A stretch of DNA of 64,000 bases from Guyanagaster necrorhizus. Its lineage: Eukaryota > Basidiomycota > Agaricomycetes > Agaricales > Physalacriaceae. This document shows, in pieces, positions 25,100 to 36,289 of the stretch. Each line of letters starts with the position of its first letter. Position 1 is the stretch's first letter. Under the pieces are notes generated by a model. It saw only the letters and a program-made list of their open reading frames with translations, had not been told where the DNA came from and ran no database searches. The stretch is from positions 345,247-409,246 of the forward strand of contig NW_025064898.1 in the NCBI RefSeq assembly GCF_019112545.1. The letters run 5' to 3'. Made by a program: the position numbers and the translations under genes.

Positions 25100-26100
25100 A
25101 CTGCTTTACATTGCCCTCCGTTCTCGTCACCAAGATTTGACGACCACCAACGATGACAACAGCATACCCTGTCAAACGCAGTTTTTTCTTGGCCGCAAAG
25201 TCTTGAATTTCAGCGCTATTCAAATAGCTGCATAACTGAGATGCAACCATGTGGTTTACGAAGTGTCCCATGTCCAAACGCTTCCAGCAATGACCTTCTT
25301 TGTGGTGGGAAGCAAGAAGCGGGATTTTCTCGGTCGGCATTTGCTGAATAAATGCTGCTCATTCCAGGAGATTATCACCACGACGCACTGGACAGTAAGA
25401 TGAAAGATCGATCAAGTCCACAGGCATGTTCCTGAGCTCTAGCGCAATGAGGTCTGCACCAGTCTCGACCATAATAGCCCTCAGGACGTCACCCTGCTCC
25501 GTAGATTTACCAATATTAGAGTCACTGACCTTCTTCCTAACAATATATTCATGTGTCGGACGTGATACTATGTTGTCGAAGAGGGCGAAAAACAGCACAT
25601 CAGCATGCTCCTGCAATTTCTCGTCATGGTCCATACTGACAAGCTAGAATTCCATCATTTTAGGTGCAAATTCCCTGTGATGTGATAAGCAGAGAGAATC
25701 CCGAATGCTGAATCTTTGTACATTTGGATGAGGGCCCATGCTTGATAGCAGGAACTGGATGCATAGTCAATGATAGAGGCACAAAGTATTGATTCCCATT
25801 TCTTTCCAGTTCCTATGCAGAATGATCAGTTATTTTCAACTGCAGACCAGCATTGCCTTGAGTATACAGTTGACTATCTTGCAATGCATATGGTTTTGGT
25901 GTCTCCCGACCGTATGCATTGCAGGATAGTCAACTGTAGTCAACTGTATTTCCAAACTCTGATCATCTGTATTAGCAGATTCTGAAATGCCAAGTTCTTC
26001 AGGAGAAATGTAGACCCAAGGCCTTCACAAGTAAAGTATCAATAGAATAACAGTGTTGTCAAGCAAGGACACACATGAAAGAGAGAGCTGCCAGAATCGT
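25100..26100 (-). pseudogene. PD-(D/E)XK nuclease half of an AAA-ATPase-like gene, degraded (copy B)
   Basis: On the minus strand the frames read LQEHADVLFFALFDNIVSRP, DLIALELRNMPVDLIDLSSY, a stop after DNLLE, then IQQMPTEKIPLL and GYAVVIVGGRQILVTR. It matches copy A almost base for base, including the TGA after DNLLE (near 25359), and shares the LELR substitution. The GESTE stop of copy A is CAG here. The domain is otherwise somewhat better preserved than copy A. The ATPase half is absent. Confidence 0.75.
25867..25946. mobile_element. 80-bp TA-flanked inverted-repeat element (mariner-type MITE)
   Basis: The left inverted repeat starts cagttgactatcttgcaatg at 25867. The right one ends with the complement at 25936, followed by an extra tagtcaactg copy to 25946. 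It is flanked by TA on both sides (25865-25866 and 25947-25948). The corresponding site in the proximal duplicate, near 1268-1275, reads straight through with a single TA. The TA duplication and CAGT start fit a Tc1/mariner-related non-autonomous element; it encodes nothing. Confidence 0.82.
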
Positions 26101-27221
26101 GAAAATTTGCAGGAAACTGCGTAATGAGCAGGAAGGCCGGGCCGAGGCGGAGTTTGCCGCAAAGGGCGCGGACCATTTTGTACCAGGGTAACCATTTCTA
26201 CCAAAAAAAAAAAAACGGGAGTCGCCTCACTCAACCAAAAGTTGCTTGGTTCACTCCAACAGCATCTGGTTACTGCCTCCCTCCTCGCTGTTTCTCTGTG
26301 CAAAGAAATCTGCAACTCTTTCGTTATAGAATACAGCTACATACGATGAGTCCTTTGGCCTTTAACCCACACCCCCGTCGTTTACCATCATTTATTAAGG
26401 GTCTTTACAGGTGCATAGGCATTTATTATGGGTGCAAATTAAGATCTTCCAATACCCTTCCAGCTAGCAATGAGGAATCTCTCAGATGCGACCGAATGAA
26501 TTTACTTTTTCCCACCACTTCTTTCAAACTTCCTTGGTCAGTAAGTATACCGGCAAACCCGAGTGGCTGTGAATCTGTGGACAAGAAGAATTATCCCTTT
26601 TTTCGCATGACCACCGTACGAAGCCCTTACTGTGGGCAGGCCAAACTGGACAAACTTTTGGAGCACACTTGCAGTACGGCATCCCGAAAACCATCAAATG
26701 TCCGAAAACAACGCCAGATAAAGTACAATATCTGCGCAGAAGAATGTCATGGTAAGGCGGCCTAGTATGCGGGACTTCATCAGAATTTCCCTAGATGATG
26801 AGTTCCCTCCTGCTCGATACCCCCATGGAACCTTTACGCCATTCAAATGCTTGGAATCTTTCAGCACAGCGGGTATCGGAATCCCATTGGCAGCTCCGGT
26901 TCTTTGTTCCTCGAATCTGATATTGTTTGATACGCTGAAATCCTTGATCACTTCATACGCGTTTTTCCGAGTCAGAATTGGAAGGAAGTTGGAGCCACGG
27001 AAGCGTACCCGGAGAGTGAGTAGTCCGCGTTGCTATCATTAGCGACATCAATCCAAACCATGTCCCATTGCTAGGTCATCAAATCCACTCAGTATTTGAG
27101 ATCTCCGTGCGCACATGAGGATATCTCGTATACTTTCAAGGGAGCCGATGGTGCGGATATAAACTGTTTTCGTTATCAACAGCTGTTCTTCGGATTAACA
27201 TCTTAACGCACCAGCACCAAC
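26101..27221. other. Interval with no supported gene
   Basis: Includes a 12-base A run near 26207 and open frames 26124-26765 and 26749-27042 without recognisable domains. The composition and lack of splice-linked conserved blocks argue against coding. The last 100 bases are the likely P450 promoter. Confidence 0.4.
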
Positions 27222-29348
27222 ATGGTCCTGACGATCTACGCCGCAGCTATGGCCCTGATTGTTATCCTCTCTGTCTGGTGGAAGCCTGTAAGGAATTGGT
27301 ACTGAGTTCGGCCACGTTTAATCGCTAAAACTCAAACATTAGCGCGCCCTGCCCAAAGATCATCCGCCTATCATTGATATTCCGGTATGTCCTTTTCGTT
27401 TGTTTGAGTGTCAAGCTGTTCTGAGTGTTGTTCAGGCTGAAGAAATGTTCCGAAACCCCCGTAGAGCGTACGAGTCGGCTTTGAATGAGCATGGGCCCAT
27501 AATAGCTGTATATAGGAAGGGCAGGGTAACCATCTTCTTGACTTGAGTTTTCATTCATTTCACTGACAGTTCTGTAGCTCGAGTTCATAGTCAACGAACA
27601 ATTTACTACCGAAGTTCTCACCAACGATTCTGTCTTCAGCTTCGAGAGTGGTACCCTTACGGTATGTGACATTAGCGAGGCTTAAGGATGTCATGTAAAT
27701 GATGATTCTAGGTCCTAAATCTCCATCCCTTGCTGCTACTTCCTCGCAGCTTTATCCGCGACATTGACAAACTAGTCAATGAGGGCCTTGTCCCCCTCAT
27801 GAATCAAATAATTCAGCAAAGTGTGTCATTCCATCGCGTCCATTTAAGATAATTGTAGACTAAGGACAGTTACTCCCATATTCGAGCGAAATATCCGTGT
27901 CTTGACTGACAAGGCGCAAAGTGCTACATCTAAGGATCCGGCTCCGGTAGATTTGGCTGGATTAGTCCACAGGACCATGGCGGAATCCATGCTTACAATC
28001 ATCTTTGGAGAGGTGCGCGTTCCTCTCAGACATTGCACTGTATGCCAACTTACTTTCCGCCCAGGCTTACACCACCCTTGCGGATATCCGAGCAGCAGAA
28101 AAGATTGCTTCTGACATTGCTGTTCTTTCAGGAATCTATCAGAACATCGGATACTGGTCACGGACGTTTCCAACTTCATGGAGAGTCATCACATGGTAGA
28201 GATTTTTGTCAGTTCTTCGTATGCGGTCGATCTGAACAATCTCCGCCAGGATACGCATCATGGCATTCTCCATTCCCTGGAACTTTATTCGCGTAATAGG
28301 ATTCCGTGTCTGGAAGGACCTAAGATCGTGCACAAAGACCGGATCTACAGGTCACCTCCGCAAGGTACATATACCAATGGCCCGTACATCTGGTTGAATA
28401 GACTGCTCTTAGGAAACTCTACTCCACTACCTTGTCCGGCGCTACTCTTATAAAGACGCACATGCTGTTCGGCTGACATTGCTTGACAGCCTCTGGATAT
28501 TAGGTCTCACCCTTGGGTACGCTTATCAGCAATCATCTCAACTGAACGATACTGACGCCATAGATAGCTTACTCTTTGCCTCCATTCACCAAACGTACGC
28601 AGAGATTTCAGCCTCTTGTGAAATAGCGGTCCCTCACTATCTACTCTGTTCAACTACAGTGCCGCAGTCATCGTTTGGGTTGTGTTCGAGCTGGCCGTGC
28701 GTCCCGAAAGCATACCAATCTTGCGCGCGGAGCTCCAAGACGTACTTGAGGTGGACGAGCATAGCGGGAAGCTGGTGCTAACAAACGCGTCCTTAAAGAA
28801 TGCCGAGCGGCTTGACTCGTTTATTCGGGAGGTTATGCGCACAAAGGGCGATACTTTGTCAACGATTCGGCTAACTCTCCGAGATGTCACACTAGGAGGA
28901 TACACCATTCCGAAAGGTATGTGCAAGGAATCGATATAAGTACCCATGTCCTTATCTTGTTGAAGGGCAGCTAGTGTGCCCCCTTGCGACCTTGTCTCAT
29001 AGGAATCCCGCGTACCATGGCGAAGATGCCGAAGAGTTCGTGAGCGACCGATGGGTGGGCCAGAGCAAACCGGCGGTCATGGTGAGTCCTACGTACTGGC
29101 CGTTCGGCCTAGGAAGGTTTGCGTGCCCAGGACGTGCGCTAGCCGTAGCTGGTATGGTTTCACTCCTGCTTCACTTCAGATGTGGTGACTTCCTGATCGC
29201 AGAAATTAAGCTGGCGGTATTCTTTCTGATAGGTCGAGCTTTCCCAGTTTTAGAGGGAAACAAATACGAAGTGGTCGACCCCTTGAATATCACATCGGTG
29301 CCACCGGTGGGACGCTTATTGCTTCAGCCAGCTCCCCCAGTGTTTTGA
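27222..29348 (+). CDS. Cytochrome P450 monooxygenase
   Basis: Twelve exons join in frame to 516 residues: 27222-27287, 27343-27384, 27436-27525, 27578-27661, 27712-27820, 27870-28012, 28065-28195, 28250-28364, 28413-28594, 28660-28916, 28966-29151 and 29203-29348. A single N-terminal hydrophobic anchor is followed by the P450 fold. Seen directly: an I-helix region LLFASIHQT, the K-helix ExxR in FIREVMR, the EEFVSDRW block, and the heme loop PFGLGRFACPGRALAVAE with the axial Cys at about residue 460. The pattern is like the ent-kaurene-oxidase-like P450s abundant in Agaricomycetes. The substrate is unknown. It heads a run of genes for a thioesterase, an acyl-CoA ligase and a transporter. Confidence 0.9.
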
Positions 29349-29944
29349 AATGAAGTTTGAGCTCCACTTATCTGATAGCGCGGAACCCCGCATTCGCCGC
29401 CCCATAGGTGAGGGATCGTTCGTTCTATCTTTATCAGGTTTTCTGATTGTTTACTTTGGAGCCTTTTTTCTCGATACTTGTTTTTTTGTATGCCTTACCA
29501 TTAGATAGCGCTTCATTCAATTGTTAACCGTCTTCCCACCAAACCGTCTGTCAGGATGATTACCATCTTGTATCGGGTGATATTGTGCACACACAAGGAA
29601 ATTAAGCACGCGGGCATTGAGAAATTGACTTCGAAGCAGCGTGAATGTGTTTCAGCGATCACTTCGGATCAGATGGGCCTCAGAATTCGAAGCTTGTAAC
29701 CCGGGTGCTGGGGCACGAAAGGATCAACCGAACTTGTTAACTTAAGCCTAGCCATGCCAACAAACAGAGTGATTCGACTCTTCGAAATAGGTGTCGCAGG
29801 GTTATTATGTACCTGTGTCCATCAAATGACAGTCTATCATGTAATCAAGGGGTTTAGCGGCGTGTGAATTATCTCAAAGAAAACATCGCAAATCGTAGAG
29901 TGATGGTGGTGACAAGGACGTAACAATGTTCGGCGAAGGGTTCG
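29349..29944. other. Convergent 3' intergenic region
   Basis: Lies between the ends of the P450 gene (plus) and the membrane-protein gene (minus). No gene or repeat is seen. Confidence 0.4.
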
Positions 29945-31290
29945 TTAGACCATGGGGTGTTTTGTCAGAGAAGCTTCATCCTGTCTTTGAATTGGGTAAT
30001 CGCCTGAGTCCATCTCAACGAGATGGCTAACATTTACTGCGACGGGAGTTCGGCGGTTCAGAGAGAAACTCTGCGGGGCGCTGCGATCTTGCCCTGACTG
30101 CGACAATGCCGTTAAATCTCGAGAGCTGATACCGAGACTGACACGAAGGATGATCACGGTAAACGTGATTCCAATTAAGGGAGAGGTCTGGCTAAGGTTA
30201 GAATATGGTATTACGAATACGGAAACCTCAAGACCTACCAAGTCTAGGACCGTATACTGGGCATTTGAACCGAGTGTGTAGGTGATCATCAATGAAAGCA
30301 CGGAGGCCGAATATACTGCAGCTGACTCGACGACCATCATAAGAGCCGAATGACCGAGGTTCACTTGAATGACACCTCGAACAGCTCTCTGAATGCTAAG
30401 AATCCGATAGGTTATGAGAGCTATGATGGTGTGTTAGCCTCATTGGTTATTATCTGGAAGTCATCCAGTGACGACTCACATGTGCAGACGACATTAGTGC
30501 TTAGAGTCATTGAAATGAAACTAGTGATCCAAGGAACGATATTCGGCAAGAACACTTCCGCTCCAGGTGCAGCGCGGGAAAAGGCGACAGTAGCACCAAA
30601 ACCGCCGACTTGAGTGAAAGATGAGATTGGAATGAAGCCCAAATTAGTGCACTAGATCTCACCGGCTGTGCCACACAGCAGCAAAAGAGGACCAGGTACG
30701 ATGTACCATTTACGATTCCATACGATAAAGCAGCGGTAGATCTAGGGTAGGCATTCATTCAAATATGATAGTGACGATAATCTAGGTGCTTACCACGAAC
30801 CCGTCTCCGACGAGGGTCAAAGTGACATATATTGCTGTTTTGGCAGCCTGCAAAGGATTTGATAGATCTAAATAGTATTGCAGGGCCCCCCCTCGCTCTA
30901 GCTCAACGAATGCCTCGATGGCGCGAATGATGTCTATAATCAGATGCTGTAGAAGGGGTATCAGACAGAGGAAGTAAACGGAAATTTGTCGAATAGCTGA
31001 CAACAGTTGATAGAACCCAAATGGCGACAACAGTCGAGAGAAGTTTTATGTTTATTCCTGATCGCTTCTGGAAAATGATATAGATGGCAGCGATGAACAG
31101 AACCGTGAAAGATCCTGGGATGGACACGCTCAGACTGAGCTAACGGCCTAATGAGAGAAATGATAGTACCATATAACAAGGCCTCGAACACTAGGGCCAG
31201 GAACTAGGGGATGGGGCAAGTTAGTAGCTATTTAAAAAAAGAATAAAAGGCACTTCTAACATTAGCTTCGTCCAGTGAGATGGCAGCCAT
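29945..31290 (-). CDS. Seven-helix-type integral membrane protein of unknown function
   Basis: Eight exons on the minus strand, 31290-31261, 31203-31170, 31114-31002, 30946-30794, 30741-30663, 30608-30480, 30420-30239 and 30187-29945, give 320 residues. Family blocks common in Agaricomycetes are seen: LVFEALLYGSFTVLFIAAIY, YYLDLSNPLQAAKTAIYVTL, TLVGDGFVIYRCFIVWNRKW, ITYRILSIQ, VESAAVYSASVLSLM and IGITFTVIILRVSLGISS. About seven hydrophobic stretches end in a polar cytosolic tail. The architecture resembles a receptor-like or transporter-like protein, but no function is known. It is divergently paired with the thioesterase gene across about 500 bases, so the two may share a promoter. Confidence 0.82.
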
Positions 31291-31797
31291 GGAAGGGCAC
31301 CGCAACGCAGTACGGTGGAAGTAGAATCAGCTTGAAGACGCTGTGGAAGGAGGTTAAGTGCGAACTGGGAGGTTGCGAAGATTTACTATGTGCCGCCCAT
31401 CACTCGTCATCCAATTCATGCACATCATGTTTGCTTGCGACTCGTCGGATTTAGATTAGCAAGCGGTTTGGACGTGGTTCATCACCCGGCGTCGTAGCTG
31501 ATGGAAGTTCAATTTAAACGAGCCGGCCCGAATTTCACCGGACCTTTTGAAGTAAAACGGTTCATTGTAAACTTTATGTGCTCTGCTTCTTTGACGCACT
31601 GTTTCTGATGCATTAAACGGAGTCCGCAAGGGCATTTACGAATCAATCTTTCATACAGATTGAGACGGTGATATATCAGTGTGCTTGACACTGCTCTGCT
31701 CTGCTCCGTTCTTTTTACTTCTCCCTACGAAGCTTATGCGGTGCGCGATCTCATCTATACCCTCTACTTATTCGGGCTAATTGCATAATTGACCAGG
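31291..31797. promoter_or_regulatory. Divergent promoter region between membrane protein and thioesterase genes
   Basis: About 507 bases separate the two opposed start codons. I see no defined operator. A bidirectional promoter is inferred only from the arrangement. Confidence 0.4.
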
Positions 31798-32855
31798 ATG
31801 CAGGATAGAGATTCATGGCCTGAGCTAGCTCGAGCGGGGCAGACAGTTGTAAAGCTCAGGGAGGGAGAAGCTGGAGAGATTCCTTTAATAATCATTCATG
31901 GTTAGCATTGATTTACAATGCTGTTCTATCAAAGAGTTCCCATCTGACTCTATTCATAGGAGGAGGCGGAGCGATCCACGCTTTCGGTCCCTTGCAGCGC
32001 AAATTCCGTTCCGCTCTTTGGGCCCTTCAAGTTACCCCAGATACACCCCTTACAACCGTGCAGGAACAAGCAAGTTTCTATTACCATAAAATCAAGGTAT
32101 TTTACCTTTCAGTCTTCATCTTTTCACTTTGCTGATCTCCTCAGAGTGAGCGAAGGACGGGACCTTACCGGATCGCGGCGTTCTCGGCCTCCAGCATTAT
32201 CGGATTTGCGCTTACGCTTCTATTCGAGCACAACGGAGATGAAGTGATCCAGCTCGCCCTCATTGACCACTTGCCCACCACTTTTCTTGCTCCGGTGCTT
32301 GGTATTGATGTCACTAAAACACCACTCCAGCATCCCCGTGCTCGAAAAGAATTCATTGACACTAGCTTGGACAATTTGGTGGCAATGACTCGGAGAGATG
32401 GGGGTGGAAATGTTCCTCGACGACACCGCCTCGCTGATGGGCTAGCTGACGCTCGCAAAGGCCTGCCGACGGCACCTTTTATTCAGTCGCACAAGGACGT
32501 CCTAGACCGATTTCTTAGCCAGGTGTTTGACTTTATGTTAACCATCTGTGGTATCTCGGAAATGCCGGCGTCATCTGAGATAGCACAACGCGAGCCGGAC
32601 GGACGCAAGAATATTAAAGCACTGGAAGATTGGCTCAAACGTGTCAACGCACCTGTGTCGATATATCTAGGGTCATACGGGATGATAGGATCTGTTCCTG
32701 TGGAGCACCGCAAAGATTGGCATGATTTAGGGATTCACAGCTGCTTCCCAAATGCAAAAATCAAACATTTACATGCAGGACATTATGACATTCTAGATAA
32801 TGATGTCCTTATTAGATCATTACAAGAGGGATTTATTCCCTCGTCTCGAATGTAG
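31798..32855 (+). CDS. Free-standing thioesterase-domain protein (alpha/beta hydrolase)
   Basis: Three exons, 31798-31900, 31960-32096 and 32145-32855, give 316 residues. The layout matches the thioesterase domain (PF00975) at the C-terminus of fungal synthases: IPLIIIHGGGGAIHAFGPL, then TPDTPLTTVQEQASFYYHKI, then TGPYRIAAFSASSIIGF, then LIDHLPT, and a late LHAGHYDIL with a candidate catalytic His near residue 293. The nucleophile elbow, normally G-x-S-x-G, reads A-F-S-A-S here: the serine (about residue 94) remains but both glycines are gone. No carrier protein or synthase domain is attached. It may hydrolyse an acyl thioester made by the ligase next door, or may have lost activity. Confidence 0.82.
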
Positions 32856-33251
32856 ATTTTATGTCACCTTCAGTGAGAAAGCATGCTTTTAAAGCCTAAA
32901 TAAAATGATGAGGAAAACGGCCGTTGATGTATATATTAGAAGCCGGTGACCATAGTACATCGCCGGTGCACCAGTCACCTCACCCAAGCCAGTCCATCAA
33001 GTCTCCCATTCAATGAAACCAGACTTGCCGGGCACGCCCAAATTGGGCTTACTTCATTTCCATCTGAATTCCAGAAACAGGGTGGCGATGATGCGGGAAC
33101 AGAACGTCACTTGACAGAATCTTTCCTTGGTCTACGCAGGTTCAGAGGGACCGGTATCAATTTCTCACAGTAGGACCCATCAGTTCGTGCTGCTGAGACG
33201 GCCCCCGTTGATATCCAGACCCAAGTCTACATTGAACATTCACTGAACGAC
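32856..33251. other. Intergenic region upstream of the acyl-CoA ligase
   Basis: Contains a tatatatta stretch near 32930 and otherwise short frames. Probably the terminator of the thioesterase gene and the promoter of the ligase. Confidence 0.4.
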
Positions 33252-35864
33252 ATGCCAGATTTCTACTCCAAGGTTGGAAGCTTGCCGCATGTACCGGACG
33301 ACCTCACCATCCCGCAATTCATCCTTGACTATGCTCATCCCATACGGCCAGAGCGGCCGAATGGCGTACCTTGGCTTGTTACTGATAGGTCAGGAAGGAA
33401 GATACATCTTGACGAGGTGCGTTGATTCATTTAACATTGACGCACGTCATGGCACTAACGGACTTTTGAGTAGATCCAACGTCGAACTAACGGCCTCGCT
33501 GTGGGGCTCAAGGAGAAGTTTTCCATAGGCTAGTTTCATTCATCATGCGCTACTAGTATCAGGCTTACATGAGTCCATTCAGGTTCAAATGACCCAGGTT
33601 CGTGCCTTTGTCAAACCTGGCTCAACCGCGCCAACTTTTTTTGCTAGTCCTCTTCTTCTCTACTAACCATGTCGGTGTGTATACAGTCGTTCTCGTTTTC
33701 CTTTATTGCCGATGCAGATACCAGATTATCCTGTATGCATGTGGGCTGTACACCGTATCTTGGGAATCGTCACGTTCGTCTCGTGTCGGTTGTCTTTTCG
33801 ACGTCATTAAGAATTTTCATAGACCTTGCAATCCTTCGTTGACGGTCCCAGAGCTTGTAAAGCATCTCCGATTATCGAAGTCGAGTCTCATCATCGCCCA
33901 CGTAGACTTTCTAGACACAGTTTGTGCGGCTGCTCGTGAAGTCGGCCTTTCTACGAAACGCATCATCGTTCTTCCCGATCAAGACTCCCAGACCGTGAAT
34001 CTTACGGAATTCGTATCTGTGGATGACCTCGTTGCGCAGGGTTTGAAGAGCCACAATACTGTGGAAGATGTTAAACTCGCGCCAGGAGAAGGCAAGGAGA
34101 GGATAGCCTTCTATAGCTCGTCGAGTGGTACTACTGGAGAGCCCAAGGTATGTCGCACGGGATGGACGATGCTGGGTTCTTACGGATGCTTTAGATTGTT
34201 CAAATATCCCACTACGCGTTTATAGCTAATGTGCTCCAGATCGCTTCCCTCAACAAGGTCAATGAAGAGTATGATGACTGGGAGAAACGCAGATATAGAT
34301 CGGGTGATGCATGCCTAGCGGTTCTCCCCTTCTATCGTGAGTATACCACCAGAGGAAGAAGAGGAATGCTTACTAACCCATTGAATTCCAGATATATACG
34401 GACTGGTGCTAATTGTAAGCGACCATAATCGCGTTATTGAAGTGCCCGTTGACTTTTGATGCTTGACAGCTTCATTTCAACATATTCTCTGCGGTAAATA
34501 GTTCAGGCCGCCACAAAGGCCAGAAATTGTTTCTGACCAGCACCGCTTAGATGGCTGTGATCGTGGTCCCGAAATTCAACTTGAAAGAGATGCTTCAAAG
34601 TATCGTTAAATATCGTATCTCTTCCTTGATGGTCGTTCCTCCACAAGTAGTGTTGTTATGCAAGGTATGTGCAACGTACTACCGACATAGTATCAATAAC
34701 CTAGAGTTAATGCAGAATCCCATTGTCAACAACTTTGACCTCTCCAGCGTTAGAGCCGTTTTATGTGCGGCCGCTCCGCTTACAGGCAAGGCAATATCTT
34801 GGAAACAAGCTCAGATATTCAACTTTATCTAGCGGAGCTCTATGATCAACTCGGCCAACTTCTGCCAAACATATGCATTGGCCAGGCATACGGTATCATA
34901 GGGTCTACTCATGGCTCGCGTGCCACTCTAACCATGTCTCTCCAGGATCTACTGAAGCGACTGGTGTGGTATCTATGTGCCCTGTTGAGCAAAAATGCGG
35001 CATGTTCGGAGGAGTACTCGCGCCAGGCGTTGTCGGGCGGGTGGTCAAGGCAGATGGGACTTTGGGAGACTACGATGAGGAAGGTGAATTGTATATTCGG
35101 ACCCCGGCAGCTGCGACAGGTTACCTTAACAACGATGCAGCGTACGTACCTTTGTATGCGGCCAGGAATATCTTCTGACCTACCTTTTGCCTCTGATAGA
35201 ACCCGAGATACGTTTGCTGATGGGTATGAAACGACATTACTAAACTTTTACTATGGACACTGATTGAGTACATTTTTTGTTTGCAGATGGATCCGCTCGG
35301 GCGATTTAGTAAAGGTTGATAAGAACCACGAGGTCATTTTTATTGATCGTTTGAAGGTACTTTCTCGATTTTTTGGCGATGCAGTATCTAAAACGAGTGT
35401 GTAGGAGATCATCAAGGTCAGACATGAGCTGTTCCGCGCGTCGTGACTTGAATCGCTATGTAACAGGTTCGAGGATTCCAAGTTGCGCCAGCCGAATTAG
35501 AGGGCTGCATTCTGGACCACCCCTTCGTAGGGGACGTGTGCGTCGTTGGAATTCCTCATGCATACAGTGGAGAAGTTCCGTTGGCATTTGTTGTCCTTAC
35601 CGCGGATGGGATGAATACAGCTGAGAAGGACGGAGGTTTTTCAGCTGTGAAATCGTCAATCCGAAAGGTATTTTCTTTTGTATGTCAGAAGGAATTGAAC
35701 TGTGCTCATCGCCTTTAAAGCATGTCGCAGACAATAAAGCATCATTCAAGCATTTGCATCAGGTAGAAATTACGGATGCAATTCCGAAGACACCCAGCGG
35801 GAAACTGCTTAGGCGAGAGCTGCGTGAAAAGGCCCGGAGCCTGGCTCAAAGTGCCAAACTTTAG
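33252..35864 (+). CDS. Peroxisomal 4-coumarate-CoA-ligase-like acyl-CoA ligase
   Basis: Eighteen exons join in frame to 571 residues: 33252-33416, 33474-33528, 33583-33597, 33648-33674, 33725-33773, 33823-34147, 34195-34336, 34392-34414, 34470-34493, 34551-34664, 34716-34785, 34833-34892, 34946-35141, 35200-35223, 35287-35356, 35405-35416, 35467-35667 and 35721-35864. ANL-superfamily motifs: AMP-binding loop YSSSSGTTGEPK, KFNLKEMLQSIVKYRIS, YGSTEATGVVS, GWIRSGDLVKVD, DRLKEIIKVRGFQVAPAELE and the catalytic Lys in PKTPSGKLLRREL. It should activate a carboxylic acid to its CoA ester through an acyl-AMP. The last residues SAKL fit a PTS1, so the peroxisome is likely. Introns after 33528 and 34785 appear to use GC donors, and exons of 12 and 15 nt are needed. 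Confidence 0.9.
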
Positions 35865-36289
35865 TGAAACCATCAGTATCATGATTTACATCGCTCTGAA
35901 TGAATAAAATTTTTACTATGTGTGGACTCGGGTTCGGGTGTCTCCGGGACGGAACTGAGTGGATGATGGACTGAGACTGGCTTGTTGAAGACACATACGC
36001 CAGCGCTCCCCGGCCACAGTGTACGCTATGCCCTCTATGTAATAACAGTTTCAATAACGCGGCTGTTTCCTGGCTTGTCCTAACTTGAGATTCTCCGATA
36101 TGAATGAATGATACATCATCATTATGCTCAGCGAACAGCTTCTTTTCTGATGCACATGAAGCATCTCCGTGGGATTCGAACACCGTCTCGTCTGGTTCGA
36201 ACTGGTCTGGTCTGTTCTTACGCCATTTGCCTCTATTTCTGCAGTTCCGGATCCTGCTTCTCAGCGTGTAACCGACTTCTTACGTCGAC
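35865..36289. other. Intergenic region between ligase and MFS transporter
   Basis: Short frames only. It likely holds the ligase terminator and the transporter promoter. Confidence 0.4.

Larger units (their letters stand above)
23600..26100 (-). repeat. Inverted segmental duplication, distal arm (partner 1115-3540)
   Basis: The reverse complement of this segment matches 1115-3540, including the nuclease relic, the spacer and the PEBP gene. It differs from the partner by an 80-bp hairpin insertion at 25867-25946 and by the lesions in PEBP copy B. The arms are about 20 kb apart and enclose EPL1, NOT2, CDC43 and others. Confidence 0.85.

Noticed and set aside
26124..27042. Two overlapping open frames of 213 and 97 residues
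   Set aside because: No domain, no conserved splice structure and low coding character; the A run lies inside the first.
36180..36215. tRNA-like ggttcgaactgg motif
   Set aside because: No acceptor stem or anticodon arm could be paired around it; no convincing tRNA was found anywhere in the window.
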